Source of the DNA: Spirogloea muscicola
Taxonomy: Eukaryota; Streptophyta; Zygnematophyceae; Spirogloeales; Spirogloeaceae
Reading direction: 5' to 3'
Length of the DNA stretch: 16,577 nt
Assembly (NCBI GenBank): GCA_009602725.1
Contig: WELB01000079.1
Location: 604,484 to 621,060 of the forward strand
In this document: positions 1 to 7,829 of the stretch, piece after piece
How positions within the stretch are numbered: position 1 is the stretch's first letter
Layout of the letters: every line of letters starts with the position of its first letter
Translations under genes and position numbers: made by a program
The notes under the pieces: generated by a model
What the model was told of the DNA's origin: nothing
The model's input: only the letters and a program-made list of their open reading frames with translations
Database searches by the model: none

Positions 1-1244
1 CACCCGGGCTTCCTCGACTCGCCCGCTGCGGCGCACCAGGCCACACTGCCCCCCGGCCATGGCGGCCTCGGCTGCCGCTCGCTCACTCGCATCTGCAGGC
101 CAGCGTTCCTCGGCAGTTGGGCACAGGTCGCCACGTCGGTGGCACAGCGCTTTCTCCATGATGGGCGGCCCATGCTGCAGCAGGCTGTGGCGGAGGTGGC
201 GACCGGCTCGCTGCCTTTTCAGGTGGCGCTCCGCTCAGCTCAAGACGAGTTACTTGCTGAGCACCCTGCCCTCGCCGAGAGCGTTGTCCCGTTTGCCCAC
301 CTTGCCCACTCCACCGACTCGCAAGCGCAGGCGCGGTACATGGCGGCTTTGACAAGGCGTCCTTCACGGCCACGCTGCAGCTCCTCCCTCCCACAGACGT
401 GCGAGGCCATGCTCGGCTGCTGTCGGCCGCCTCCCCTGGCGCGGCAGCCTGGCTGTCCGCGCTCCCCCTGTACGATGCCCTCAGGATGCCGGACGAACTC
501 TTCCGTACGGCCACCCATCGCCTGTTGGGTCTTTCCCCGCCCTGTCTGCTTGGCATGCTGCAGTGTGAGTGTGGGGAGCGGTCGACGGACCCGGCGGAGC
601 TAGCGGCGCATATCCTCCGCTGCGCCACTGGCGGCGAGCGCACAGCCGCTCACGACCTCCTCCGCGACGCAATGTTCGGCATCTTCCAGGAGGCCGGATA
701 CACAGTTGCGATGGAGAATACGTCGGTCATGCCCATCCTCCAGAGGGCCGACGGACTCCACACGCGCCGCGTCGACCTGGTGGCGTCCACGACGGGCGGC
801 GGCGGGCGAATCATTGCCGATGTGGTCACCACTGATGTGGTCGACCGCCCCAACCCGGGGCTTTCTGCATCGCGGGCTGGCCACGCTGCGGCGAAGGCCG
901 CTCGCAGCAAGGCTGCCAAACACGCCGACCACCCGGCTGCTGATGAGTTCGTCCCCCTGGCTAAACCTCCACGGGGCTCTCGGATCCCACTGGCTCGACC
1001 TGTTGGCCAGGCTTGCACGGCGCGCTGTGTCCCGCAGGCGTGGTGAGCCGGCTGACTTCAACGCCGCTGGCTCGTGGGCTCAGGTGTATCGTATGCGCTT
1101 GTCCGTCTCCCTCCAGCGGTCCATGGCCCACGCCTTGCATCTGCGTGCTGGCCGTGCTCTCGCCGCGGCCTCCGGCTTTCGTCAGGGGGATAAGTTTCCG
1201 GCAGCTAGTCTGTCGGATGTGAGGCTCCTTACTCGTAACTACTG
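1..1244 (+). pseudogene. LINE copy A: 3' end of ORF with RLE-type C-terminal domain, frameshifted
   Basis: This is the C-terminal part of a non-LTR retrotransposon polyprotein, entering from the left edge; the reverse transcriptase catalytic domain lies outside the window. Frame 1 opens with a GGLGCRS motif (61-81), typical of the region just after the reverse transcriptase in plant and algal LINEs. A frameshift near 348-352 moves the reading to frame 3, which carries the ALPLYDALRMPDELFRTATH block, a C-x-C pair (564-572), H-x3-C (609-623) and a restriction-endonuclease-like pattern: E (714), RRVDLV with D at 774, and ADVV with D at 819. A second shift near 960 returns to frame 1 for HGALGSHWLDLLARLARR, MRLSVSLQRS and a stop at 1242-1244. 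Copy B supports both shifts by reading through the second site. The family call is confident; the two frameshifts make this copy defective. Confidence 0.85.
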
Positions 1245-1395
1245 AGTGGTCCATCCTCCCCCCTTCTGCCATAGCCTCTTCAGGCCCCACAGTCGCTGCT
1301 TAGCTCGTACTTTGGCCCCTTCGAACCTTGTCAATACTTTTTGGGCTGGCTTCTCACAGCCCTTGCCCCCATTGGGAGAGCCACTTCTTCTTCTC
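1245..1395 (+). repeat. 3' UTR and terminal stem-loop of LINE copy A
   Basis: The stop codon is followed by about 100 bases of 3' untranslated sequence. It includes TTCTGCCATAGCCTCT and GGCCCCTTCGAACC, then TTGTC, a T-run and the stem-loop GGGCTGGC...CAGCCC (1343-1362). The tail ATTGGGAGAGCCACTTC follows. An almost identical stretch occurs in reverse at 3350-3490, including the bases upstream of the hairpin. This shows that the UTR and the stem-loop travel together as the LINE 3' end. Confidence 0.7.
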
Positions 1396-1520
1396 CCAGC
1401 CACCAGTTGATCTGGCCGCGCTTGCCCTCGCGTCCCCCAGCTCGCTCGACGCCCGTAGGACGCCTGGGAAGAAGTGGCTCTCCCAATGAGGGCAAGGGCT
1501 GTGAAAAGCCAGCACAATTA
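1339..1520. repeat. Foldback pair of stem-loop repeats
   Basis: The arm at 1339-1398 and the arm at 1464-1520 are inverted copies of about 55 bases with few differences. Both contain GCTGGCTT, CACAGCCCTTGCCC and CATTGGGAGAGCCACTTC. About 65 bases separate them. That loop includes CCACCAGTTGATCTGGCCGC, a segment seen again beside another stem-loop at 13839-13868. The structure resembles a foldback element but is explained equally well by two oppositely oriented insertions of the same repeat. Confidence 0.75.
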
Positions 1521-1539
1521 GAACTGGGTCTGCCAGGGG

Positions 1540-1806
1540 CGATGCCCGGCTTCAACGCCGCCGGTTCGCTCGCACAAGTCTTCCGCATGCGCCTGGCCGT
1601 ATCGCTTCAACGCTCCCTTGCCCACGCCGTCCACACGCGTGTTGCTCACTCGTGGGTACTGAGCTTCCCTCTGCATCGTCTCTGTGTTCTGCAGTGTTTT
1701 GTAGTGTAGTCCTTTTTCCGGCTCCTCTTTCTTTGGCTTTGGACATTGTCCATTCTTTTTTGGGCTGGCTTTGCCAGCCCCTCTTCTCTATGGGCGCGCA
1801 CTTCTT
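1540..1806 (+). mobile_element. Short LINE-tail copy C (SINE-like)
   Basis: From about 1545 this encodes PGFNAAGSLAQVFRMRLAV and SLQRSLAHAVH, clearly related to the last 60 residues of LINE copy A (ADFNAAGSWAQVYRMRLSV). About 120 bases of untranslated sequence follow, then the stem-loop unit at 1744-1806. The copy starts directly after the reversed repeat ending near 1524. It begins at almost the same codon as copies E, F and G, so it looks like a defined short element rather than a random truncation. It has no complete gene and presumably depends on enzymes from elsewhere. Confidence 0.7.
1744..1806 (+). repeat. Stem-loop unit, variant with CTCTATGGGCGCGC tail
   Basis: The core GGGCTGGC-TTT-GCCAGCCC is a perfect 8-bp stem with a 3-base loop. 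It is preceded by ATTGTCCATTCTTTTTT and followed by CTCTTCTCTATGGGCGCGC. The unit closely matches the reversed 60-bp insertion at 2177-2236 and the unit at 3253-3312, defining one subfamily of the repeat. It forms the end of tail copy C. Confidence 0.8.
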
Positions 1807-1821
1807 CGAACTGACAAAAGG

Positions 1822-2752
1822 TTCGAAGGGGCCAAATGACGGAGGGGCCTAAAGCGTTATGGGAAAATGGGTTGAGGATAGATAACTCATGCACGCAGAT
1901 GCAAGGCGTGTGTCACGGACCGCTAAAGGGAGACTGACAACCGCATGCGATAGACTTGGGCCCATGAGCCAGCGGCGTGGAAGTCAGCCGGCTCACCTCG
2001 CCTGCTGGGCACAGCGCGCCGCGCAAGCTTGGCCAGCAGGTCGAGCCACTGGGACCCGAGAGCCCCGTGTACATCCACGGCCAGGGTTACGAACTCGTCC
2101 ACAGCAGGGTGATCAGCGTGTTTTGCCGCCTTGCAGCGAGCAGCTTTTGCCGCAGCGCCGCCCGCAAGGCAGAAAGAAACGGCGCGCCCTGAGAGAAGAG
2201 AGGCTAGCAAAGCCAGCCCCGAAAAGAATGGATAATGGCAGAAAGCCCCGGATTGGAGTCGACCACATCAGTGGTGACCACATCTATCAATGATGCGCGC
2301 GTCGCCGCCCCGCGTGGACGCCACCAGGTCGATGCGGCGCATGTGGAGTCCGTCGGCCCGCTGGAGGATTGGCATGACAGAAGTGTTCTCCATCGCCACC
2401 GTATATCCGGCCTCCTGGAAGATGCCGAACATTGCATCCCGGAGGAGGTCGTGAGCAGCTGTACGTTGAACTTCAGTGGCGCAGCGGAGGACATGCGCCG
2501 ACAGCTCTGCCGGGTCCGCCGATCGCTCCCGACATTCACACTGCAGCACGCCTGGCAGACAGGGCGGGGGGAGACCCAACAGGCGATGGGTTGCCGTGCG
2601 GAAGAGTGCATCCGGCATCCTGAGGGCATCGTACAGGGGGAGCGCGGAGAGCCAGGCTGCCGCGCCAGGGGAGGCGGTCGACCGCAGCCGAGCATGGCCG
2701 CGCACGTCTGTCGGAGAGGGACGAGCCGCAGCGTGGCCGTGAAGGCCGCCTC
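1822..2752 (-). pseudogene. LINE copy B: 5'-truncated, decayed C-terminal region
   Basis: This is a second copy of the same LINE, read from about 2752 down to the 3' UTR end (GGCCCCTTCGAACC, near 1826). It has the same blocks as copy A: ALPLYDALRMPDALFRTATH, the C-x-C and H-x3-C knuckle, RRIDLV, then HGALGSQWLDLLAKLARR and VYRMRLSVSL. It matches copy A only from the FTATL region onward, consistent with 5' truncation. Damage includes a +1 frameshift near 2276-2290, a 60-bp repeat insertion at 2177-2236 that brings an in-frame TAG, a small deletion just after it, and a TAG near 1925 where copy A has Gln. It is a dead copy. It meets copy C tail-to-tail near 1806-1826. Confidence 0.85.
2177..2236 (-). 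mobile_element. 60-bp stem-loop element inserted in LINE copy B with 9-bp TSD
   Basis: The 60 bases between two copies of GGCAGAAAG (2168-2176 and 2237-2245) are absent from LINE copy A, whose uninterrupted site (reverse complement of 861-868) has a single GCAGAAAG. On the minus strand the insert reads ATTATCCATTCTTTTC, then GGGCTGGC-TTT-GCTAGCC, then CTCTTCTCT and GGGCGCGCC. It matches the solitary repeat at 1744-1806. The termini show no inverted repeat and no poly(A) tract. The duplicated target and the empty-site comparison make this direct evidence that the repeat unit is mobile. Confidence 0.85.
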
Positions 2753-2773
2753 CCCTTGGAAGCCTCATTCTTC

Positions 2774-2855
2774 ATCGGACCTTGTCCATTCTCTGCCGCG
2801 CCGCGGCTGCTGCATCTGCTTTCCAACAGGGCGACGCTTTTCCGCCATTACTGCA
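2774..2855 (+). repeat. LINE-tail fragment D
   Basis: After a CCTTGTCCATTC stub (the usual bases before the stem-loop), the sequence encodes RAAAAASAFQQGDAFPPL. This matches RALAAASGFRQGDKFPA near the end of LINE copy A. A stem-loop unit follows almost immediately at 2861, so most of the 3' UTR is missing. It is a short, internally deleted copy. Confidence 0.55.
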
Positions 2856-2860
2856 GTCGA

Positions 2861-2963
2861 CTTGGGCTGGCCTTTTACAGCGACTGCCTGATATTGGAAG
2901 AGCAGTTTGTTTAGGGCTGGCCTCTCACATCCATTTTCCTCACATTGGCAGAGCTGTTTCTTT
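2861..2963 (+). repeat. Two tandem stem-loop units
   Basis: Unit one (2861-2911) has GGGCTGGCCTTTTACAGCGA, CTGCCTGATATTGG and AAGAGC. Unit two (2912-2963) has GGGCTGGCCTCTCACATCCA, then TCACATTGGCAGAGCTG. Both belong to the variant whose tail reads ATTGCCTTACATTGGAAGAGC elsewhere in the window. The stems carry mismatches, so these are ageing copies. Confidence 0.7.
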
Positions 2964-2997
2964 CTACTTCCCCTTCGCTGTGGTCTTTTTGCCCTTT

Positions 2998-3312
2998 GTA
3001 CCTGCAGCCGGGTCGCTAGCGCATGTGTACCGCATGCGCTTGGCCATCTCGCTGCAGAGGTCCATGCCCGGCGCGCTGCACCTGCGTGCCGGACGAGCCT
3101 TTGCTGCTGCCCCTGGCCCTGGCCAGGAGACCCGCTTCCAGGAGCCAAGTTTCTCTGACTTGAGGCTGCTTAGCAGGGGTGCTGAGAGTACCGTAGCTGC
3201 TTGGTTTCCTTATGTGCTTGTTTTTCATAGTGCTTCCCCTAGCTCGCTCTATTATTCTTTGTTGGGCTGGCCTTTTCCAGCCCCTATCCTCTATGGGCGA
3301 GTCCTTCTTCTT
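2998..3312 (+). mobile_element. Short LINE-tail copy E (SINE-like)
   Basis: The piece begins at PAAGSLAHVYRMRLAISLQ and continues through ALHLRAGRAFAAA to SDLRLLSRG, aligning with the last about 55 residues of LINE copy A. About 80 bases of 3' UTR follow, then a stem-loop unit (3253-3312) with core GGGCTGGCCTTTTCCAGCCCC and a CTCTATGGGCGA tail. The order of ORF tail, UTR and hairpin equals that of copies A and C. The left end falls within a few codons of the starts of C, F and G. Confidence 0.75.
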
Positions 3313-3349
3313 TGTAGACATCCACAGCCCTCGCCCTTGTTGGATAGAA

Positions 3350-3490
3350 AAGAAGTGGCTCTCCCAATGGGGGCAAGGGCTGTGAGAAGCCAGCCCGAAA
3401 AGAATTGACAAGGTTCGAAGGGGCCAAATTATGAGCTAAGCAGCGACTACGGGGCCTGGAGAGGCTATGGCAGAACGGGGAAATATTGGA
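3350..3490 (-). repeat. LINE 3' UTR plus stem-loop, reverse orientation
   Basis: Read on the minus strand, this matches 1255-1392 over its whole length: TTCTGCCATAGCCTCT, GTAGTCGCTGCTTAGCTC, GGCCCCTTCGAACCTTGTC, the stem-loop GGGCTGGCTTCTCACAGCCC and ATTGGGAGAGCCACTTC. No ORF tail is attached upstream on the minus strand, so this is a very short 5'-truncated LINE 3' end. It lies tail-to-tail with copy E. Confidence 0.8.
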
Positions 3491-3560
3491 TAAGCTTGCT
3501 CTTCTACTTACTCTGATCTGCACTTGCTGACTTGAGGTTATTGCGAGCCTCCCCGCAAAT

Positions 3561-3588
3561 AGAAGTGGCTCTCCCAACAGGGGCAGAA
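3561..3588 (-). repeat. Partial stem-loop repeat tail
   Basis: AGAAGTGGCTCTCCCAACAG followed by GGGCAG is the reversed tail of the stem-loop unit. The hairpin core itself is missing. Confidence 0.5.
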
Positions 3589-3616
3589 GTCCCGCAGAAG
3601 TCACAGAGAGGAGTCG

Positions 3617-3721
3617 TGCTGGCCTTTCACAGTCATTGCCTTATATCATAAGAGCTATTTCTTCTCTGCCCTTGTTCATATAGTTGGGCTGGCCTCCCAC
3701 AGCCACTGCCTAACATCGAAA
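3617..3721 (+). repeat. Two adjacent stem-loop units
   Basis: The first unit (3617-3668) reads GCTGGCCTTTCACAGTCATT, GCCTTATATC and AAGAGC. The second (3684-3721) reads GGGCTGGCCTCCCACAGCCA, CTGCCTAACATCG. A still more decayed unit follows near 3770-3800, with CAGACCTTGTTATGTTCTTT then GGGCATGGCCTCTCAGA. Together they form a short cluster of the same variant. Confidence 0.65.
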
Positions 3722-3821
3722 CCTTGTCTGCAGCAGCCACGGAGAGTAGTCTCGTGATTTTTGCGCCTTCCAGCCTTTCAGACCTTGTTATGTTCTTTGG
3801 GCATGGCCTCTCAGACGACGA

Positions 3822-3930
3822 GCAGGCTGAATTCAGCGTTGCTGGCAAGCTAGCGCAGGTTGTGCATTCCTTTTGGGCTGGCCTCTCACAGCCATTGCCT
3901 TACGTTGAAAGAGCTCTCTTTTTTATGGGC
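3822..3930 (+). mobile_element. Minimal LINE-tail copy F fused to stem-loop
   Basis: AEFSVAGKLAQVV corresponds to ADFNAAGSWAQVY of LINE copy A. It is followed directly by CATTCCTTTTGGGCTGGCC and a full stem-loop unit with TTGCCTTACGTTGAAAGAGC. The rest of the ORF tail and the UTR are missing. The copy starts at the same place as C and G but is internally deleted, giving only about 110 bp. Confidence 0.6.
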
Positions 3931-3995
3931 AGCTGTTGACTAGGGCTAATTGAGCGTCCATTTGCAGAAGTCACAAAGGAAAGTTTTAAATTTTT

Positions 3996-4083
3996 TGCAC
4001 CTTCCGGCCCATTCTAACCTTGTTCATTCTTTTGGGCTGGCCTCTTACAGCCATCGCCTTACATTCGAATAGCTTTTGCTCTC
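3996..4083 (+). repeat. Stem-loop unit with upstream UTR segment
   Basis: GCACCTTCCGGCCCATTCTA and ACCTTGTTCATTCTTTT precede GGGCTGGCCTCTTACAGCCA, followed by TCGCCTTACATTCG. The bases before the hairpin match the LINE 3' UTR end, so this is a LINE 3'-terminal fragment without coding sequence. Confidence 0.7.
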
Positions 4084-4116
4084 CTTGGGCCTCGCTCGGT
4101 AGAGCTGCTTCTTCTG

Positions 4117-4196
4117 TTGGGCTGGCCTCTGACTGGAAATAAGCTCCTCCAAAGTGATGAGAGTTGTGAAAAGCCAGCCCAAAAAAGGACAAGGAC
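4117..4196. repeat. Foldback pair of stem-loop repeats
   Basis: A forward half unit (GTTGGGCTGGCCTCT, 4116-4130) faces a reversed unit (GTTGTGAAAAGCCAGCCC then AAAAAAGGACAAGG, 4163-4193). Tail copy G starts immediately after it, the same order as the 1339-1520 foldback followed by copy C. Confidence 0.6.
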
Positions 4197-4197
4197 A

Positions 4198-4490
4198 GGT
4201 GAGCAACCCGGCTTTCAAAGCTGCTGCCTCATTTGCTCAGGTAATTTCCATATGCGCCTGGCATTCTTGCTCCAGTGTTCCTTAACTTTTGCCGCGCACT
4301 TGCGGCAGGCTGCGCTTTGTCTGTTGCTTCTGGGCTTCATCGTGGTGGCACTTTTCCGGCTGCATGGCTACTGTTTTGCGGCTGCTAAGCAAGATATGAT
4401 GAGCACGCATTTGTTGTAGCGTCTTGCATAGATTAAAGATCTTGCGCTTTCCAACCCCTTCTGACCTTGTCCGTAAGCAATGGAAGAGCT
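4198..4490 (+). mobile_element. Short LINE-tail copy G (SINE-like, decayed)
   Basis: The sequence begins near CCCGGCTTTCAAAGCTGC, encoding KAAASFAQV in one frame, then after a frameshift HMRLAFLLQCSLTFAAHLRQ. These align with the FNAAGSWAQV and RMRLSVSLQRSMAHALHLRA blocks of copy A. About 170 bases of UTR lead to GCGCTTTCCAACCCCTTCTG and ACCTTGTCC. The hairpin core is deleted and only AATGGAAGAGCTTCT of the tail remains. Confidence 0.55.
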
Positions 4491-4562
4491 TCTGAAGTAA
4501 GCATAGAGCGCCTCTCGTCACAAATCTCTCGCCTGCTGCACCGCTGCCCGAGAGCAGGACCA

Positions 4563-4588
4563 GGGAGCAGGGAGCAGGGAGCAGGAGC
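4563..4588 (+). repeat. Tandem GGGAGCA repeat
   Basis: Three exact copies of the 7-mer GGGAGCA are followed by a partial copy. It is a short microsatellite with no coding role that can be supported. Apart from the LINE and stem-loop pieces, nothing else was recognised between 4490 and 5080. Confidence 0.8.
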
Positions 4589-5079
4589 TCTCTGTGCTCC
4601 AGCTCGCCACAGAATTAGGCTGCATGCGGGCGTCAGTAAGACTTGTTATTTGCTCTTCTGCCTCTGCCTTGCACCTTCTGACGTATCGCCCTTCAGCCGC
4701 TGCCCCGACCCTTCACCGTGGGGGTAAGTTTCCTGCATCAAATAACCAGCGGTCTGTCTAACTGGCTCAGACTGCTGTCTCACGCCAGTTGAGCTGGTGT
4801 AAAATCCCGGTCGCGGCTACTTGCTTTGCTGCGCCGGCCTCCACTTCCTTGCACCAAGGACTGGTTGTACACTTATTGAGCTAGCGAGTTGCAACCCTTA
4901 TCCCTTAGGAGGAGCTTGCACTTGTAGATTCTCCTGGTGAAATCTCCTGGGTCGTTCATGACGCCACTGCCTTGAGATTGCTCAGGGTCTTCTACCCGCC
5001 TGTTCTGACGTGATAATGAGGGGTGGAGCATGTGCGATTTGCAGGCTGAAGTCACAGGTAGTGTCTGCTTGCTTCTCTC

Positions 5080-5140
5080 AGGACCTTCATGTTGGCTGGC
5101 CTCTTGCAGCGACGACCACATCTGAAGGGAGTGCTCTTTT
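5080..5140 (+). repeat. Isolated stem-loop unit, decayed
   Basis: GGACCTTCATGTTGGCTGGC CTCTTGCAGC preserves the order ACCTT, CAT, GGCTGGC, CAGC of the repeat, followed by a weak GAAGGGAGTGCTC tail. It is the last copy before a long stretch without the repeat. Confidence 0.5.
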
Positions 5141-7009
5141 AGGAGCCTCAAGCTCAAAGGGTGGCCCCTTATGAATGGCCTTCAGTACGCGATGACCATT
5201 ATTTACAGCCCAACAGGAAACCGTCTCTTAGCTCAAATTAGTCAGTGCAGAGTGTTGATTTCTTTTGCCTACTTCCCTATCTGGCCAGAGATTGACAAGG
5301 GATCTTGAGTGCGTGACAACAAGGGGTCAAGCTTGGCAATTCAGAGGTGTGCCTCTCACGCTGCCTTGCATAGTCACAGCAGCACCACTGCGGCCCCCCC
5401 TCCCGCTTTTCCGTCTCACCGAGTCCACAACCCATGCCCATACAACAGTGCCTTCATATGTTACTATGGAGCTGACGCAATCGTGCAAGACCGTGTCGTC
5501 CTCACCCACTCCAGTAAGTGTGGCTTTCTTGAGGTGCTCCGCGCCTTGTGGCTCAAGAGTTAATCGCCATAGCTTGACACCGTTACGTCTTATCTTACTC
5601 TATCTATCTTATCTTGTTACTCTTACTGTCATTGTTACTTTGATATCCTTACTTAACAATTGCCATTCGTTTGCGAGCCCTCTCTGAGGGTGTCAGTGCA
5701 TTGGGACTTAACCATTGTGTTTGCTCGTGTGTGTGGTCTTGCATCACAACCACCCCTCATTGACTGTCACAAGTTCAATCCAATTGTCACAAGTTCTCTC
5801 AATGTATGCACTATGATTCATTAATCGTACATACATTGTGGTTGTTCAGATAATCTAACAAGCTACTTTCGTTATTCTCGCGCTACCTGGCTTTCAACTT
5901 ACTTCAGCTTGTCTGCCTGCCATGTCGATCCTGAAATGTCACTTTTCTCACCTGATCTCTTACTCGTCTGGCCTATCGATGTGTACTGGCAGTCAACGCC
6001 CTGCGGCACGACAAATACAGGTCAACCAGCTGCTCCCAGGATAATATTCGTTTCATGCGAGCAAGTTAAGGGCCGGCATAAAGCATTCCAGAGATTGTTG
6101 GAACAGGCCTGAGGCCTCAATCTTGTTGTTGGCTTGTGAGAAGCAGGCGTGTCCTAGCCTTTGCTTGAGTTCCTGCCAAGCCCTGGGCAGCGTGCAAGGC
6201 TAGGTTGATGGTCAGCAAGCTATGAGAGAAGATAAGAACCTATGTGTCATGTTGACAGCTGCATCATACAGAGTGCACACAACCTTGCCGTTGCTATGCG
6301 TGCATCGAGCTTCATCGCAGGCAGGCTTGAGCAAGAACTCTTCTTGTGCAGCTGCAGGGTGCCACGTGCTGCTGGCCCTTGGCTGCTTCTTGTCATTTGA
6401 GGCTGCCAATTCGAGAGCGCTTGCAGTGATGCCACAGCCAGCAAGACCTGCAAAGAGCCGCGGACGGGGCTGCGTGCAATTGCGCATATGTCAGTGGGAG
6501 GAGATAGCAGCAGGCCTGGGTTGCGCCCGGGCGGGCTCTCTTGGTCTCTTGGCACGCGCTGCATACTGCATATGTACGGTCAGCTGCCTGCGAATAGCAT
6601 GGCCGATGAGCCACCAGGGCCGCAAGGATCAAGACGTGTATTTAGTGATGGAGGGCCTGAGTGCCAAGTACGAAGACAAGCACATCTAGGGATGTATATC
6701 ACCTGCTGCCTAGCCGACCCAGTCAATAAGCGACAGATCAGCAGGTAGACGTTGCTAACCGGTGTCCAATTCCAGATGGCAGGCGCTCAGCCCTCCTGCC
6801 ACCATTTAAGGCTCACCCGGCTTTCAGGTGCAACGCATGAGCCTGCGCTCGCTGCATAAAAGGTGATACACAACGGTGCAAGAACGACGCCTGCTGCCGG
6901 CAAGCCCATCGCAACCTGAAGCACATCGTCACATCTTGCATATCCTAGAATAGCAATATTTTTGAGTAGGGCATGAAATCGAGGACCTTTGCAGCCAGAC
7001 TGCGGCCGC
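5141..7009. other. Repeat-free stretch, no recognisable gene
   Basis: About 1.9 kb has no copy of the LINE or stem-loop repeats and none of the extreme GC bias seen elsewhere. Small ORFs exist on both strands, but none shows a domain, convincing splice sites or a coherent coding signal. Part of it (5580-5650) is a pyrimidine-rich run with repeated TTAC and TATC motifs. It could hold introns or untranslated parts of a gene that cannot be recognised by eye. Confidence 0.5.
5765..5796 (+). repeat. 12-bp direct repeat TGTCACAAGTTC
   Basis: Two exact copies of TGTCACAAGTTC start 20 bases apart, at 5765 and 5785, separated by AATCCAAT. The role is unknown. A chance duplication or a paired binding site are both possible. 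Confidence 0.6.
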
Positions 7010-7150
7010 TAGGCGGGGTGTCGGCTGCTACAGCTGCGGGGCTCGAGGCGGGCGCGAGAGAGGGCGGCGGCGGGCCCACTACGGGCGGCGGCGAACGCGT
7101 GTGGTGGGGGCGCCGCGGCGGGAGATGAAGCTCCTCCGAGCGTGCTCCCA

Positions 7151-7294
7151 GCGCTTTTCCGGCCCCTTCGGACCCTGTCCAATCATTTCCGGGCCGGCTT
7201 TTCACACCGTGTTTCAGCGCTTTCCTAGCCCCTTTGAAATTTGCTGATACTTTCTGGGCTAGCTTTTCACAGCCCATTGGGAGAGCCACTACTC
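7151..7294 (+). repeat. Tandem pair of LINE 3'-end/stem-loop units
   Basis: Unit one (7151-7213) reads AGCGCTTTTCCGGCCCCTTC, GGACCCTGTCCAATC, then GGGCCGGCTTTTCACACC. Unit two (7215-7294) reads AGCGCTTTCCTAGCCCCTTT, a degenerate TTTGCTGATAC, then GGGCTAGCTTTTCACAGCCC and ATTGGGAGAGCCACT. Both begin at the same base, AGCGCTTT. This marks the 5' boundary of the short form of the repeat. Confidence 0.75.
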
Positions 7295-7829
7295 CTATCA
7301 CAAGTCCCGCCCCCTTTGGAAAGGCTCACATCTTTCACACTATCCATCTCCCTCACAGCCCCTCGCCGCCTTTGATGAGCGTACTTCCCCTTCCTTTCCA
7401 CATGCTTTCCGCTAACATTTACCACCCGCAATGGCGAAGCCGCCTCGGCTCTTGGCGGGGCGGAGACCTTATGGTCGGCGCCATAACTGCCGCCGCAGAG
7501 AAGCAATCGGTGGCGCGCAACCGCCGCGAGCAACGAGCGGGCGTGCTGCGGTGGCGAACCAAGGTGCCAAGATACAGCGCACGTGGCTCTGGCGCGTGGG
7601 CCGGCCGCCGGCTCCGGGGCCGGCGCCATAGCCGGCCCTGCCCCTAGCACGTGCTGTAGGGGAAGAGATCCGGGATCCGACCCCCACCCATTCAAGAAAA
7701 GGCCGTGCCGCCGGCTGGCCGCCGGAGCTGACGGTCGTCGGGCCAACGGGCGCACAGACAACTCAGACCCTGCAGAGCTCATCAGGGCTCGTCTACCCCC
7801 GGCTCATGTTTGCCTAGCCCTGTTTGCCT

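Noticed and set aside
1323-4190. Regularly repeated stem-loops as a CRISPR array or bacterial terminators
   Set aside because: Spacing and orientation are irregular, the copies diverge, they are joined to LINE coding tails, and the sequence is eukaryotic.
5909-6112. 67-aa plus-strand ORF ending EQVKGRHKAFQRLLEQA
   Set aside because: The end looks helical and protein-like, but the rest does not, and no splice sites or relatives support a gene.
6600-6689. DQDVYLVMEGL segment resembling kinase subdomain V
   Set aside because: Only about ten residues fit. No glycine loop, catalytic HRD or DFG motif is found nearby in any frame.
7267-7782. 171-aa minus-strand ORF and overlapping plus-strand ORFs
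   Set aside because: They begin in or overlap the repeat units at 7215-7294 and lie in GC-rich DNA with stops absent by composition. No motif was found.
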